Assembly (NCBI GenBank): GCA_002007465.1
Contig: LNAC01000277.1
Span: forward strand, 1,452,989-1,516,988
Direction: 5' to 3'
Origin: Ailurus styani
Lineage: Eukaryota > Chordata > Mammalia > Carnivora > Ailuridae
Length of the DNA: 64,000 nucleotides
Of this stretch, positions 35,250 through 47,569 are shown one piece after another (positions within the stretch are counted from its first letter, which is position 1; each line of letters opens with the position of its first letter). The notes beneath the pieces were generated by a model that did no database searches, was not told where the DNA came from, and saw nothing but the letters and a program-made list of their open reading frames with translations. Both the position numbers and the translations under genes were made by a program.

Positions 35250-35439
35250 TAAAGATTTCATTTATTTATTTGTCAGAGAGAGACAGAACACACAAGCTGG
35301 GGAGTGAGTGGCAGAGGCAGAGGGAGAAGCAGGCTCCTCCCTGAAAAGGGAGCCCAATGTGGGACTCGATCCTAGGTCCCAGGGACCATGACCTGAGCCA
35401 AAGGCAGACACTTAACTGAGTGAGCCACCCAGGTGTCCC
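35250..35439 (-). mobile_element. CAN-SINE, older copy, antisense
   Basis: 'aaagatttcatttatttatt' tail and 'gagccacccaggtgtccc' head. The imperfect direct repeat 'tgggctcctctctcttt' (from 35227) recurs as 'tgggctccttctctttct' (from 35440). Confidence 0.93.
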
Positions 35440-35810
35440 TGGGCTCCTTCTCTTTCTCTGCTTTTCCTTTCCCTCTTTCCCTTACCCTTCTATATTGAAC
35501 TCGCTTAGATGAGTCTGTAAAATGAAACACAATTACAAATTATTTGCTTTTCCTTTCATGGGGAGGAGTCATCGTTATAAAAGCAAATGAAAAGCATAGT
35601 GAAACACATAATAAAATAATGATAAGTAATATATAAATAATCGATTAGGACAAAAGTCAAGTTAATTAAATTTTTAAGTGATCCCCGTAGGAGCCCAATG
35701 TTTGGTATTTGCATATGCTGTTCCCTTTTCAGGTGTACCACACACCAACCACCGCCCCCCATAGCCTCCTTTTACTTTCTCCAAATTTTTATATAAATTC
35801 CAGTTATTTA
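35440..35810. other. Unassigned sequence between two SINEs
   Basis: About 370 bases, AT-rich in the middle, with nothing recognised. The 68-codon antisense frame at 35556-35762 is unremarkable. Confidence 0.5.
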
Positions 35811-35988
35811 GGGGCACCTGGGTGGCTCAGTTGGTTAAGCATATGACTCTTGATTTCAGCTCAGGTCATAATCTCAGGGTTGTGAGATCAAGCCCCCAGT
35901 TTAAGATTCTCTCTCCCTCTGCCCCTCCCCACCCCCTCTCTATCTCTGTCTCTCCCTCTCTAAAAGTACATAAATAAATAAATAAAGT
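35811..35988 (+). mobile_element. CAN-SINE, older subtype, sense
   Basis: 'ggggcacctgggtggctcag', 'gattgtg'-type older core ('agggttgtgagatcaagccc'), 'ctctgcccctccccacccc', and (aaat)n tail. It abuts the antisense L1, whose tail region begins at about 35990. Confidence 0.94.
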
Positions 35989-36349
35989 CATTTAACATGC
36001 ACTGTAATATTAGTTTTAGGTGCAAAATTTAGTGATTCATCACCTACATACAACATCCAGTGCTCATCACAAGGGCCCTCCACAATACCCATCACCTATT
36101 TAACTCACCCTCCACCCACCTCCTCTCCAATAACCTGTTTATTCTCTGTAATTAAGAGTCTGTTTATTGGTTTGCCTCAGTTCTTTCTAACCCCCTATGT
36201 TCATTTATTTTGTTTCTTAAATTCCACATGAGTGAAATCATATGGTATTTGTCTTTCTCTGACTGACTTATTTCACTTAGCATATTTTTTAGCTCTACCT
36301 ATGTCATTGCAAATGGCAAGATTTCATTTTTTATAGCTGAATAATATTC

Positions 36350-36381
36350 GTGTGTGTGTGTGTGTGTGTGCGTGTGTGTGT
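36350..36381. repeat. (TG)n inside L1
   Basis: A 32-base GT run with one CG interruption, at the position in the L1 3' region where such expansions are common. Confidence 0.95.
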
Positions 36382-36549
36382 TATGTATCTATCTCCATCA
36401 GTTGACAGACATTTGGGCTCTTTCCATAATTTGGCTGACTACTGCAGATACTGCTGCTTTAAACACTGGGTTGCATATGCTCCTTCGAAACAGTATTTTT
36501 GTTTCCTTTGGGTAAATACCTAGTAGTGCAATTGCTGGGTCATAGGGTA

Positions 36550-37880
36550 GTTCTATTTTTAACTTTTTGAGGAACCCCCATCATGTTTTCCAGAGTGGCT
36601 GCACCAGTTTGCATTCCCAGCAACTCTGTAACAGAGTTTCTCTTTTTCTATATCCTTGCCAACATCTGCTATTTTCTGTGTTGTTAATTTCAGCCATTCT
36701 GGCTGATGTAAGGTGGTATCTCCTTGTGGTTTTGATTTGTGTTTCCCCGATGATGGGTGATGTTAAGCATCTTTTCATGTGTCTGTTGGCCATTGGTATG
36801 TCTTCTTTGGAAAAATATCTTCATGTCTTCTGTCCATTTTTTAACTGGGTTATTTGCTTTTTGGGTGTTGAGTTTTGTAAGTTCTTTATATATTTTGGGT
36901 ACTAACCCTTTATAAGATATATCATTTGTAAATATCTCCTCCAATCCCCTAGGTTCCCCTTTAGTTTTGTTGATTGTTTCTTCCACTGTATAGAAGGTTT
37001 TTATTTTGATGTAGTCTCTTTATTTTTGCTTTTATTTTCCTTGCCCCAGGAGACAAATCTAGAAAGAAGCTGTTATGGCAGAGGAAAGGTTATTGCCTGT
37101 GTTGTCCTCTAGGATTCTGATGGTTTCCTGTCTCACATTTAGGTCTTTTATCCATTTTAAATTTATTTTTGTGTATGGTCTAAGAAAGTGGTCTAGTTCC
37201 ATTCTTTTACATGTTGATGTCCAGTTTTCCCAACACCCTTTTGAAGAGACTGTCTTTTTTCCATTAGATATTCTTTTCTGCTTTGATGAAGATTAGTTGA
37301 TCATATAATTGTGGGTTCATTTCTGAGTTTTCTATTCTGTTCCACTGATCACTACAGCTTTGTAATATAACTTGAAGTCCAGAATTTTGATACCTCCAGA
37401 TTTGCTTTTTCTTTTTCAAGATTGCTTTGGCTATTTGGGGTCTTTTATGGTCCCATACAAATTTTAGGATTGTTTTTTCCAGCTCTGTGAAAAGTGCTGG
37501 TAGTATTTTGACATGGATTGCATTAAATGTGTAGACTGCTTTGAGTAGTATAGACATTTTAACAATATTTGTTCTTCCAGTCCATGAGCATGGAATGTTT
37601 GTCCCTTTCTTTGTGTCATCTTCAATTTTCATCAGTGTTTTATAGTTTTCAGAGTACAGATCTTTTATCTCTTTAGTTAGGTTTATTCCTAGATAACTTA
37701 TTGTTTTTGGTGCAACTGTAAATGGGACTGATTCCTTGGTTTCCCTTTCTGCTGCTTCATTACTGGTGTATATGGAAACACAACCAATTTCTGTACATTG
37801 ACTTTGTATCTTACGACTCTGCTGAATTTGCATATCAGTTCTAATAATTTTTTTGGTGGACTCTTTTGAGTTTTCCATAT
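36550..37880 (-). pseudogene. L1 ORF2 C-terminal remnant
   Basis: This is the decayed coding part of the L1 above. The longest open block is 204 codons (37264-37878). It contains the L1-typical strings 'YLGINLTKEIKDLYSEN', 'IEDDTKK', 'IPCSWTGRTNIVKMSI' and 'ILKFVWDHKRPQIAKAIL', which lie downstream of the reverse-transcriptase core. The next pieces in order are 36690-36986 ('[21 protein letters not shown]') and 36581-36793 ('MANRHMKRC', '[11 protein letters not shown]'), in shifted frames. In an intact element this region is the thumb and cysteine-rich C-terminal part of a reverse transcriptase. Here frameshifts, stops and 5' truncation abolish function. Confidence 0.92.
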
Positions 37881-38254
37881 AGAGTATATATCATCTGCAA
37901 ATAGTGAAAGTTTGACTTCTTTCTTGCTGATTTAGAGGCCTTTTATTTCTTTTTCTTGTCGGACTGTTTTGGCTAGGACTTTCAGTACTATGTTAATGTG
38001 GTGAGAGACACACCAACCTTTTTTGCCTAGTTAGAGCCTATTCACACTTCAGGCTGCATAATAAATCTGATTTCCTCAGAAGGCTTCTTGGGACTCCTTA
38101 AGAATAAGTTAGAGTTCTCCTTGTATGCATTCTTTTTCGAGACCTTATGAAATGCTAGTGAAGTTGTCAGTGTACGTATCTGAGTCTTCAATCTGAATGT
38201 ACAGACAGCCAGAAGAGAAACTAAGCCTGGACCTCACTGAGAGGCTGACACATG

Positions 38255-38685
38255 TAAGCAGCAGAGCAGTCATTAGAGCTGTTCACAAATATTCCTGGCT
38301 TTCTGCCTCCTAGGCACATGGTAGGACTGCATCTCTTGGCCCACTTGTGGCTATGCTGGGCTATCCAATGTGCTTTGGCCAATTAGTTGTAAAGGGTATC
38401 ACCTCTGGGCCAGAACAATCAGTTGCTGGAACAAGACCTTACCCAACTGTCTTTTCTTCTGCCATGGATCAGCAGCTTCCCAGAAAGTGTTTGTTCTATC
38501 AGTCTGAATCTTGGAGGAAGCAAAGCCCCTAGCTGACCATGATAGACACACAGCACAAGCAAGCAAGAAACAAATCTTTGTCACTGTAGACCACTGAGAT
38601 TTTGGCACTGTTTGTTACTAGCTTAAACTAGTAATTTTAGGTTATTAACATGACTTAGCCCATCCTAATACCACGAAGTCCATAA
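38255..38685 (+). mobile_element. LTR of MaLR/ERVL type (solitary, degenerate)
   Basis: 'ttctgcctcctaggcacatg', 'gctttggccaattagttgta', 'gaccactgagattttggcac', 'tgtttgttactagcttaaac' and 'acttagcccatcctaatacc' follow a known solo-LTR layout that ends in '...ctagcctatcctgactaataca'. It is non-coding. The subfamily is not assigned. Confidence 0.7.
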
Positions 38686-39933
38686 TACTGATGAATAAAT
38701 AAAGAAGAAACAGCACTCTGGCCTTTCTACCTGCTCAAATTGTCTCGAGAGGCCTTCTAATCCATCGCTTCTCTTTCAGGGAAGACCATACTCTGAATTT
38801 ATCTCTTAGAATCTCTAGAGATGACCAGGAATACATTTGGATATATAATCACATTTTCAATAGGAAATTCTTCTTTGTATCTAACCAAAGGCATGACATA
38901 TGGAGTGTCCTTGACAATACTGAAGGATACTCTGTGGATTCACTATGGTATTGGTTCTGATATATTGTGAAGCCATTGATAACTCAGTTCAGTGAGAGGC
39001 CAACTCTCACCATTGCTAAGATAGGTAAGACTCCACTGCTCTTCCCATCTACTTTTCCTTTAGTTTCTGCTCTTTCTCAACTCTCTCTCTCTCCCCTTTT
39101 CCCTTACAGTTCAAAATATGCAAAGCCTACACAATAATTCAGACCATAATTCCCATATCAGTTCATTATTGGCTCTAATTATCTGTGTCTTTGGATAAAT
39201 TGTTTATCACTTCCAAATACTAGTTTCTTATTTGGGAGTTATTATAAAACCTGAAAGAGATAACATACAAGAAACAAAGTAGAACTGCACAGTATTAGCT
39301 ACATCCTGTGGGGCATGTGATTTGAAAGGATCTAGAAGGCATAACTGCCATCAAATTGCCAACATTCTTTTACATTAGTACCTCTGAGAGTCCTTTATAA
39401 AATTTAGGAAAATTATCTGGGGACGGATTAAAATTAATTAATTATTGTCCTCAAACATCTGCCAACTAAGGGTCCTGAGAGCACTGAGACTCAAGATAAA
39501 GATGTTTTGATGGTATGGAGGGGTTTTGATAGACTCCCTGGACAAGTGAGCACAAACAGAAGCCATGAACAGTTAGGACTTGGGTTATTGACAGAGCAAG
39601 AGGTGGCAAATTCAGACTCCATTTTATAGCTTCATCCAGGGTCAATGGAGTTTCTTCTCATGGCTGAGCACTCACAGGACTATAAGAGGCATTTCTGTAA
39701 GAAACACTAGAACATTCTAGGTATAATGCAACTTACAGAGTGGTTCTATTTTTTGTCAAAAAAGAGCCATACTTGAAAAGATAGCTCAAAGAATCTGGTT
39801 ATTCAGGAAGGTTATCCAAATTTTAAACAATTAAAAATTTGTTTGGGGGATCTTCTTTTGTCCTTACTGCATGCCCATGAAAACTTAAATTCTGTTTTGT
39901 TTTACAGTGGAAGTGATACAAACTAGGGAGATG
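38686..39933. other. Unassigned sequence
   Basis: About 1.25 kb of unique-looking AT-rich sequence. No gene or repeat is recognised. Confidence 0.5.
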
Positions 39934-40073
39934 TTTATTTATTTATTTATTTATTTCTCTCCCTCTCCTTCCTCCCTCCCTCCCTCTCTTCCTTCCTCCT
40001 TCCCTTCCTCCTTCCCTTCCTCCTTCCCTTCCTTTCCCTTCCTTTTCCTTCCCTTCCCTTCCTCCCTCCCTCC

Positions 40074-40112
<39 letters not shown>

Positions 40113-40153
40113 TCCTTCCTTCCTTCCTTCCTTCCTCCCTTCCTTCCTTCCAG
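39934..40153. repeat. (TTTA)n followed by 200-bp polypyrimidine satellite
   Basis: About six TTTA units, then mixed TCCC/CCTT units, a (TTTC)n run at 40075-40114 and a (TTCC)n run to 40151. The plus strand is almost purely pyrimidine. The Lys/Glu/Arg-rich minus-strand frames of 79 and 119 codons are translation artefacts. Confidence 0.97.
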
Positions 40154-42098
40154 TAGAAAAAGAATAGTATTCCTTTTTCTTTTTGGACATATTAAGCTTA
40201 AACCACTGGATACTTGACGAAAATATATAAAGGGGTGGGAAATAATGTCAATACTTGGAAAAGGCGATACTATCAAAAGGTAAATGATGTGTTCAGTGCC
40301 TACCATTTTTCACTAGCTGTTCCTTAACAACCTGGCAGGGTAGATATCCAGGTTAAACATTCGGTTACTAATGTCCACAAGGTAGAAAGGCGATCCTGGG
40401 AGGGTTTGGTTTCTAAAATCTCTTATGTCACTAAGTCTGTAGACAAGAATTGACAGAAATAAACATAACCTTAAGCCAGATTCTCATTCTTTAAACTATG
40501 TCAGACTGTCAGAAACACACTGCTTCCACTTTTATGAAACATAGAGGAAGAAAGACATTATTATGAAGTCCAAAGTTCGGAACTGGGAAAAACACATAAA
40601 TACATACAATGCTGATATGAAACAAGTGTGTATTTGCTTCCTGACTAAGGGGAGAGAGGGAAGGACAGACAGATCTGTGAAGATATTGATGTCAAAGACT
40701 GAGAAATAATCACTCTTTCCACACTTAAAGGGCAAAGTGTCTGAATATTTAACACTGGTAGAAAGAAGCTTGCAGAGAAATTTGGGGCTTATTCCAACCC
40801 TTGATAAGAGAAGCATTAACTCTAAGATAATGCACCAGAAGATGGCATTCCCCCAAATCAATGGCACTTCCAGTCCGTATGCAACTATTGATTCTTTATT
40901 GTACAGGACAAGTCATTTTAGATGACCTCAGCAAATAAGAACAAAGTTGTAGATTCATCTCCACTAGCACTTAGCTGTTTCTTCTGCAATCACGCTGCTC
41001 ACATAATGTACTTTCCAAAGAAAGAGGGAACTAAGCCGAACAGATACCCAACATTCTTACTTTTCATAAAAGGCCAAATTTCTCTTTCCCATCCATGCTG
41101 AAAGTCTTTCATTTGCCCACAGGTACACTCTCCATCTTTCTCCATTTTTCCCCGGGCCCTGAAAGGCTGACTAAAATGGGACTGTGGCAGTAGGTTTCCT
41201 CATACACACCCCCACTTCCTGTTGTAACTGTCTGATGGGCCACTCTGGCAGGAGGCTGGTTATAGTGGGCCATAGAGTCACAGTGGTCTGTGACTACATA
41301 CCTCACCCAGGGACCCCACTTCTGTCAGGGGCTCTCTCTACACAGGCTTCTGTGTCTGGGTTCTGGTTCCATTGTGCAGTCTGTGAAATGGAGATACAAA
41401 ACAAAAACCCAAGGAACCAAACCAATCAAAAAAGCAGTGCTTAAAGATCAATGGTCAGGTAGCTAAAAGAGAAGAGAAATACAGAGACAATTAGGAGGCT
41501 CCTTCAGAATAGAAAGGGCATCCAACCAACCATTCTTTATTTCTCCTGGGCTCCCAAGAATTTAAATTGCAGCATGAGGAACCTAAATTAGAGATTTTAA
41601 AAAAGAGTCACTTTCTGCCCATGAAGGTTATTGTCTATTAAAATACTGAAGTGGCTTGGTAAAGAAAGCTGTGAAATTAGTTTCTCTGGATGTCTTTGAA
41701 ATTTAGGTTCTCACCTCTCTGGGATGGTTTCATTCTGACTCTCTCTGAAGGCAAGATGTGAGATTAAATAACCTTTCAAGGTCCCTTCCTAGTCTATAAA
41801 ATACCAATCAGAAAGCACCAATATTTACCAGGTAATGGCAGAAAGGGGTACAAAGTTGGTATTAAGCCAAGAAGTCCTATAGCTGACCATGGGAAGCAGA
41901 TGGCACCAGGGGGAGCGTGACTCAGCAGAAAACCGGATGGCAACGAGCAGCATACACCCTAAACAAACACAGATTCCTGACAGACACTGGGGCTGTGGGC
42001 AACACAATGGCAAAGCAGTCTCAGTTTTTGAAAAATTTTTCAGAAGTAGTGATTATGAAGAGGTGTGACCAAGCTGTTATTTTAACAAACTTGTAGCA
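40154..42098. other. Unassigned sequence
   Basis: About 1.9 kb. 41100-41400 is GC-richer and may hold an old LTR-like segment, but I cannot assign it. The 111-codon minus-strand frame at 40532-40867 shows no recognisable family. Confidence 0.45.
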
Positions 42099-42267
42099 AC
42101 TTTCAAAGGGTCCTTAGGTTTCTTATACAGAAACTAGAAGCACTTTTTATTATTATGTAGGAAACAATGAAAAGACAGATTCACTTTCAAAGGGTCCTTA
42201 CATTTATTATATAAAAACTAGATGCACTTCTATTATTACTATTCAGGGTACAATGAAAAGACAGATC
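42099..42267. repeat. Two-copy 84-bp tandem duplication
   Basis: Unit 1 (42099-42182) and unit 2 (42183-42267) share 'actttcaaagggtcctta', 'aaaactaga-gcactt' and 'caatgaaaagacagat' in the same order, with scattered substitutions. It is an old local duplication of non-repeat sequence. Confidence 0.93.
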
Positions 42268-44265
42268 ATGTTTATTTTCCTAACTCATGGAGTGTTTATC
42301 ACAGCACTGTATAGAAACAGAAACAATATGATTCAGGGGATAGTCTAAAAACACAAATAACTATAAATCCCTATGTCTATATGCGTGAGGAGATACCCAT
42401 ACCCATGACACTAATTGGTAATTTACTTCTTTGAGGTAATTAAACAGCAATTCTGATGACTGAAGAATTCACAGTCACCTTACAGAAAGGCATTTTATTC
42501 AATATGGGTCACTGGTGTCTGTGTTTATTTATTTTTTCACTTTTTAAAAAAAACTGTGGTTAGTGGTTTAATACCAATGCTTTGATCCAAAATCCCTGAT
42601 GCACTTCCATCTACAGATCCATAGCCAAGTATCAATATTTAGCTATTGGATCAGTGCTACATATTATTTCGAATTGTGGAAACTCAGAACTTTAGCTAGT
42701 GAGAGAAAAGTAAAATCAGAGCCTTCAAGAAGTCTCTCAGACTGATTTCAATAGAAATCTCATGCTGACCAGACATGCAGCCATGGCTCTAGCTGGGACT
42801 GGACACTTACGAAAGGTTTTATCAGTCCTCTTTTGGACACTATGGAAGTGCAGACATCACTGTGCTCACCTTTTCCCCTAAACAGAAGTTCTCAGCCTGA
42901 CCTTCCTTTTCTCCATTTCTGGAAGGCTCAGCATCCAGCTTCCACTCCCATGTTCTCTCAATCCCCTGCTCTCAGTCTAGTCCAGCTCTCCCTCAGCTTT
43001 CATCAGATGAATGGGGGCTGGTCTGTCTTTCAGTTTTGCCCTGGCCATGGAAGGCTCTCCTCCAGGAGGCTCTACCTAGACCCCTTCCTGTCCAGCTGGG
43101 TCTGCTTTTGGCTCCCCCTGACTGGGAACTTGCAGCTCTAGGAGTGGACCGACCATCTGCCCCAGTCCTTCATCTGAGCCCACAGAGTACATCCCAGGTA
43201 GGAACTGGGTCCCTTGCCTTGTCCCTCTGAGTCTGAATCTGCCTGGGTCTTTAAGGACTGAACCTCTTCTCTGCACTCCCATTTCTCCCACTGCAAATAC
43301 TTGGGTGCCATTATCTGCTGCCAGCCATCCTGGTAACAAACGCCTCACTCCCATGCTCCACACACCAGATAAAATAACTCTAATGCCCCTTAAGATCCCT
43401 CCTCTACATCTGTCTGGATCTTATATTGTCTACTGACACCCATGGGTGCTCTGGCTTGCCTGACTTGATTGCTTTCTTCCAGCCTCAAAAAAATCTCAGT
43501 TTTAGTGGGTTCTTACAGTCTCCTGAGTCACCCTGCTACAACCGCTCAGTGTTAAAGCAGGTAAGAGAAACATGCCCATCGTGTTCCATCTGTGCTGAAA
43601 CTTGAATGACCACCTACCAGTAAGATTAATTTCTTCACATTATCTCAGAGGGTCTCAGTCTTTTCTTCCCTTCTCTCCACAAGTAAGACCTAGCTTAAAT
43701 TTCCTCTAACATTGCATTTTATTCTATCTTCACATTCTATCAGAAAAACTGGATTAGGCTCTGGTGGGAATTCCTTGATGGAATTGGTGAACAGGAGTTA
43801 TCTCCTACCTATGAAGTCCAGTGAAAGTATAAGCAGTAGGACTTGGATAACCTTACAATGCTATGTACAACAAAGAGGGGCCATTTAGAGAAACAGTTTC
43901 CAGCTAAATCACTTTGCTAGTAAACAGCTCGAGCTTTGGTCCGCACCAATGATTAGGTAAAGACAGATTGAGGAAGTGAGAAAATATGTCAAAGGGATTT
44001 GCTGGTATAGACAGAAAGAGTCCTTCTCAACCAACTAAGATTTAAATCACCATTTGCTTTGTTACCTCTCACATCTGTAAATCCTGTCACGGCTAGATTC
44101 TTCATCTGCAGAGAGATCATTCAAAAGAGTAACTCCTGATTTATCTTGAAGCCCACCCCAAATTTTTGGGTACTGGTAGGAGAATCCTTTTGATGGCTAA
44201 TGTCCTTTCAAGGACACAGTGCTTCCTCATTCTATTGATACCCTAAGTCCAGGACTGCCTACCTG

Positions 44266-44269
<4 letters not shown>
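42268..44269. other. Unassigned sequence, GC-richer at 42.8-43.4 kb
   Basis: About 2 kb. The part at 42830-43370 has higher GC and carries frames of 102, 64 and 95 codons on both strands, none with recognisable domains. No splice-bounded exon is called. Confidence 0.45.

Positions 44270-44312
<43 letters not shown>
44270..44312. repeat. (AC)n microsatellite
   Basis: About 21 uninterrupted AC units. Confidence 0.98.
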
Positions 44313-44404
44313 ACCTTTCTCTGGTACCCTGTCTCTGAGAGACATGTAATAGTTGTGCCATCTCACTAACTCCTTTCTGCCTGCAGACTCCTAGCAAGGT
44401 AAGG

Positions 44405-44590
44405 TAATGATACCACCTGTCACTACCTGCTTGAAATTGGGCAATTTGCTTGCTTTTCTGAACTTTACTTTCCTCATCTATAAAATGGGGTCACTAACAC
44501 AACTCATTAAGTGAGATAATATGCTAAAATATTCTGTAGACAATCAAGAATGAGCCAAATGTTAGTAATTATTTCCATTCCACTTTGGTA
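44405..44590 (+). mobile_element. MIR element
   Basis: 'ctgcttgaaattgggcaatt', 'ttactttcctcatctataaa', 'atggggtcactaacacaact' and 'aagtgagataatatgctaaa' follow the sense MIR core-to-tail order. Confidence 0.87.
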
Positions 44591-45099
44591 GTGCCCTACA
44601 ACCTTTATATAAAAGGTTATTTGCTCAATAAACGTCATTGACTAAATGACTGATCAAGTAATTTGGATCTGAACTCCCTCAATTAACTCTAGTAGCAAAG
44701 GTCTGTTTTTCATGGTCACTGACATTATCCAAGAACGGATTTTGAGCTGTAAGGTTTACATGTGGGATGCTTACCCTCTGGCTGCTGTACATTGAGAATT
44801 CAAATGCTGACATCAGTCTCTGGCCTAGTTCTGAAAATTTATCTACTATATTTAAGTTTTTAAGCATAGAATCAAAGGCAATATACTTATCAGAATGGCA
44901 TTAATAGGGTGATGTTTAGAAACATTATCTGTTCTGCATGAACAACAAACTGCTCAACCCAATGCTTCCTCTCCGAGCCTCCACTGTTTTCATGGGTAGT
45001 TTTCAGGGAGTTTGATGATACTGTACCTCTTGTCCCAGAACTACCCCCATAAGCCACTTTAACTACATATTACATTCAGATTTTTTGGGGGGCTATTCT
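44591..45099. other. Unassigned sequence
   Basis: A possible MIR or L2 tail lies at 44610-44635 ('tttgctcaataaacgtcatt'). Otherwise nothing is recognised. Confidence 0.45.
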
Positions 45100-45545
45100 T
45101 TGTACTGAACACTGGAGAATGGCCCAGCTTTCCCCTGACCTCGACCTCAGGACCAAAGCCCTCATCCTCTCAGATGCTGGAAGGATTGGCAGCCAGCAGC
45201 TGTCAGCTGAAAACCTTTCTAGAGACTGTCCGAGGCTGAAGAGTCATTTTGCCCAAGGTCATGTCTCTTTCCCAAGAAACTGTACCCAAGGAGTGATCAA
45301 TGTAGAGATACAAAGGCCCCAGCCCCATCCTCCCAACTGCTGACAACTCCTGAGGGCCAGCCAGCTCCCAAGCAACTTGTGGGATCAGTTGAGGCCATGA
45401 TGGTGATAGTGCAGTTCTATTTTCTCTGCCCACTCCTGCTCTCCACGCTCCCCCACAGGTGGTGAGCCCAGGGGCACTTCCTAATGAGGTAGCACTTTTG
45501 AATCTCTATCTCAAGATGCTCCCCAGAAGTTGGGGCTCCATATCC
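45100..45545 (+). mobile_element. LTR-like ancient repeat
   Basis: 'ccaaggtcatgtctctttcc', 'ctgagggccagccagctccc', 'ccccacaggtggtgagccca', 'ggggcacttcctaatgaggt' and 'aatctctatctcaagatgct' recall the 3' half of a mammalian solo LTR. Family uncertain. Frames on both strands within it are incidental. Confidence 0.5.
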
Positions 45546-46769
45546 TCACCTCCTAGCAAGAGGAGTGCTTCTACCATTCCAATGGTTGTGCATGCCAATG
45601 GTTAAGCTTTCTCTTTTTGACAGCACCATAACTGAGCTTGGAATCTTGCAGAAAATGGTGCAGCTAAAAGAGAAAAGCCTTGAACTCACTGGCCTTATGA
45701 TTGAGTGTTTATTGATATTTACATAAGAGCTCTCAATTGCTGCCCTAGCAAGATGAGACACAAACCTAAAAGCTTCCTTGGTAGAACCAGGCTAGGGAAG
45801 TGGTTCCTTAATGCTCCCCACTGGCCCGGAAATGGGGCCAGGTCACTGGGAAGAACAGTCCAGATGCAGGGTAGCATGGCTCGGGGGAACGAATGCCTGG
45901 AAACGTGCAGACCTACAGGACCCCTGAAGTTGTCCCCTAAACCTGTTCTCACGTCCTCCCAGTGACTTCCTAACCCTCTTCTAAGGTGTAACAACAGATC
46001 TGCCTCATGCCTCTTATCCAGAAACAACCAGGCTGAATAGAGCATAATGCTTAACAGCTCAAGCTCACTATTTTTTAGCAGATTCTTGGCAGAAGCAGGC
46101 TTTTAAATTGAACAAATGGCGCCTCATGGTTCAATTTCTCCACATTATTTCTTTCCCTCCAAGAGTGGTGGCCTGAGACGGTGAGGGCCTGATAAGGTCA
46201 GCCCTCCCCTCCTCTTTGATGTGCTGGGAGTCCAAGGTTTCTCAACGGCCACAAGCAAAGTAACTGTCTGCATGCCCTATTTTCTAGGCTCTGGGGGAGA
46301 ACATGCAAAACAAAAACAAAATCAGACTTCTCCCTAAGCTAGACCTGCAACCAGGCCACAAACAGATTGTGTGCATAATTTTAGGACACTGACAATAGGA
46401 ACTGGTTCTGGCTCTATCCTGCTGGCACAATTTGTTTGGTGTCATTTGAAGATGCATTTTTCTGTCTGTATTCTGAAGTCTTATTTTGGTCTCAGTGGGG
46501 GAATTTTCTGGAAGATGACAAGTTGGGGTGTGGGGAAGAAACCAAGTTCATTGACAATGAAGGCAGCAGCTCAGTGAGTGCCTCCAATGTGATCCAGGGA
46601 TGTTCACTTATGTTTGAGAGATGTGTGCCCACTGATGAGATCATGTTTTGATACAGTGCTGGGGTGGCCTTGTGATCTCATCATCAATAATGAAGGTCAA
46701 GATGAAAGTCTGCCTCATGCTTTGCAGTTTGCTGGATATTTTGTACTCAAGTAAGGATAATCATTGTAG
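45546..46769. other. Unassigned sequence
   Basis: About 1.2 kb, unique-looking, no recognised gene. The 108-codon antisense frame at 45719-46045 overlaps an 86-codon sense frame and lacks family features. Confidence 0.5.
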
Positions 46770-47195
46770 CAAAGCTAGAAAATACATGTCATCAGGAGGA
46801 AAAAAGTTAAAATTACTTATAATGTCACTTCTAGAAATAACTGTTGTTAATATTTTGGATAACATGTAGGATGCTTGCATGCTTGATATTTTATATATAC
46901 ATATTCTTTGTGAAAAAGTACTGCTTTGTAAGTTTTATTCACTTGATAAATTATATGTCCATATCACTTTAAATAGTTGCAGAGTTTTCCCTTTTATCTG
47001 TGTTCCATAAATTATTTAACCATTTCCCCAACTATTGGACATTTAGGTGTTTCCAGTTTTTTGTTTTGTTTTGTTTTTGCTGGGATAACCATCCTCAGTG
47101 AATGTCCTTGTAGCTGAATCTGCCCATGTGAACACATACATGAGCATTTCCTTAGGATAAATTCTTAGGAATAGCATTGGAAAAGGTCCTTTTAA
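46770..47195 (-). mobile_element. L1M 3' end, antisense
   Basis: 'gaaataactgttgttaatat', 'ccataaattatttaaccatt', 'ccccaactattggacattta' and 'aggtgtttccagttttttg' match the antisense L1M 3' region. It is of the same class as the L1M around 26.4-27.7 kb. Confidence 0.9.
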
Positions 47196-47569
47196 TCTTC
47201 ATTCTGCCTACTCCATCCTATCCTCTTATCTAGTCTAAGAAGTATGAAAAAAATGTAAGTAGGAGGACGTTCAGGAAACCTACATAAAGAGGCAGGTGGA
47301 ATGTTCCCATCCCACAGCTCCTACTGCACCTGTATAGAATCAACATGCTGTGGGACACAGGGCAGTGAGAATGCTAGAGGCTGGTGTTATTAACAGGTAA
47401 CTTGATCACTAAGTGACTTCCATTGCTATGAGATGTGTTTGCTTTCATGCAACCAGTTCATCTTGTAAATCATGAATGTAAAGAAAATGGCGATAATAAC
47501 ATTTTTAACCTGCAACTGACAGCACCTGGTCCGCAAAGAAGTGTAGCTTGAATTGGAAATGTGTCAGAG
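47196..47569. other. Unassigned sequence
   Basis: About 370 bases with nothing recognised. Confidence 0.5.

Larger units (their letters stand above)
35990..38025 (-). mobile_element. 5'-truncated carnivore L1, antisense, ~2 kb
   Basis: The largest single transposon in the window. Reading on the minus strand it holds the C-terminal ORF2 region followed by the 3' UTR ('tcctctccaataacctgttt', 'ccacatgagtgaaatcatat' on plus). It stops near 38025, so the 5' UTR, ORF1 and most of ORF2 (including the endonuclease) are absent. A (TG)n expansion lies at 36350-36381. Frames are disrupted, so it cannot be mobile on its own. Confidence 0.93.

Noticed and set aside
37264..37878. 204-codon minus-strand frame as a host gene
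   Set aside because: It carries L1 ORF2 signature strings and lies within a 5'-truncated L1. Flanking ORF2 pieces are in other frames.
39907..40306. Lys/Glu/Arg-rich and Pro/Ser/Phe-rich frames of 79-119 codons
   Set aside because: Direct translations of the polypyrimidine satellite. They are open in several frames and have no non-repetitive domain.
42830..43370. GC-richer patch as a gene or CpG island
   Set aside because: CpG dinucleotides are rare, frames on both strands conflict, and no splice-bounded open segment or recognisable domain is present.
44270..44312. CA runs and the CA-rich array as possible CRISPR repeats
   Set aside because: There are no unique spacers or palindromic repeat units, and the DNA is clearly mammalian.
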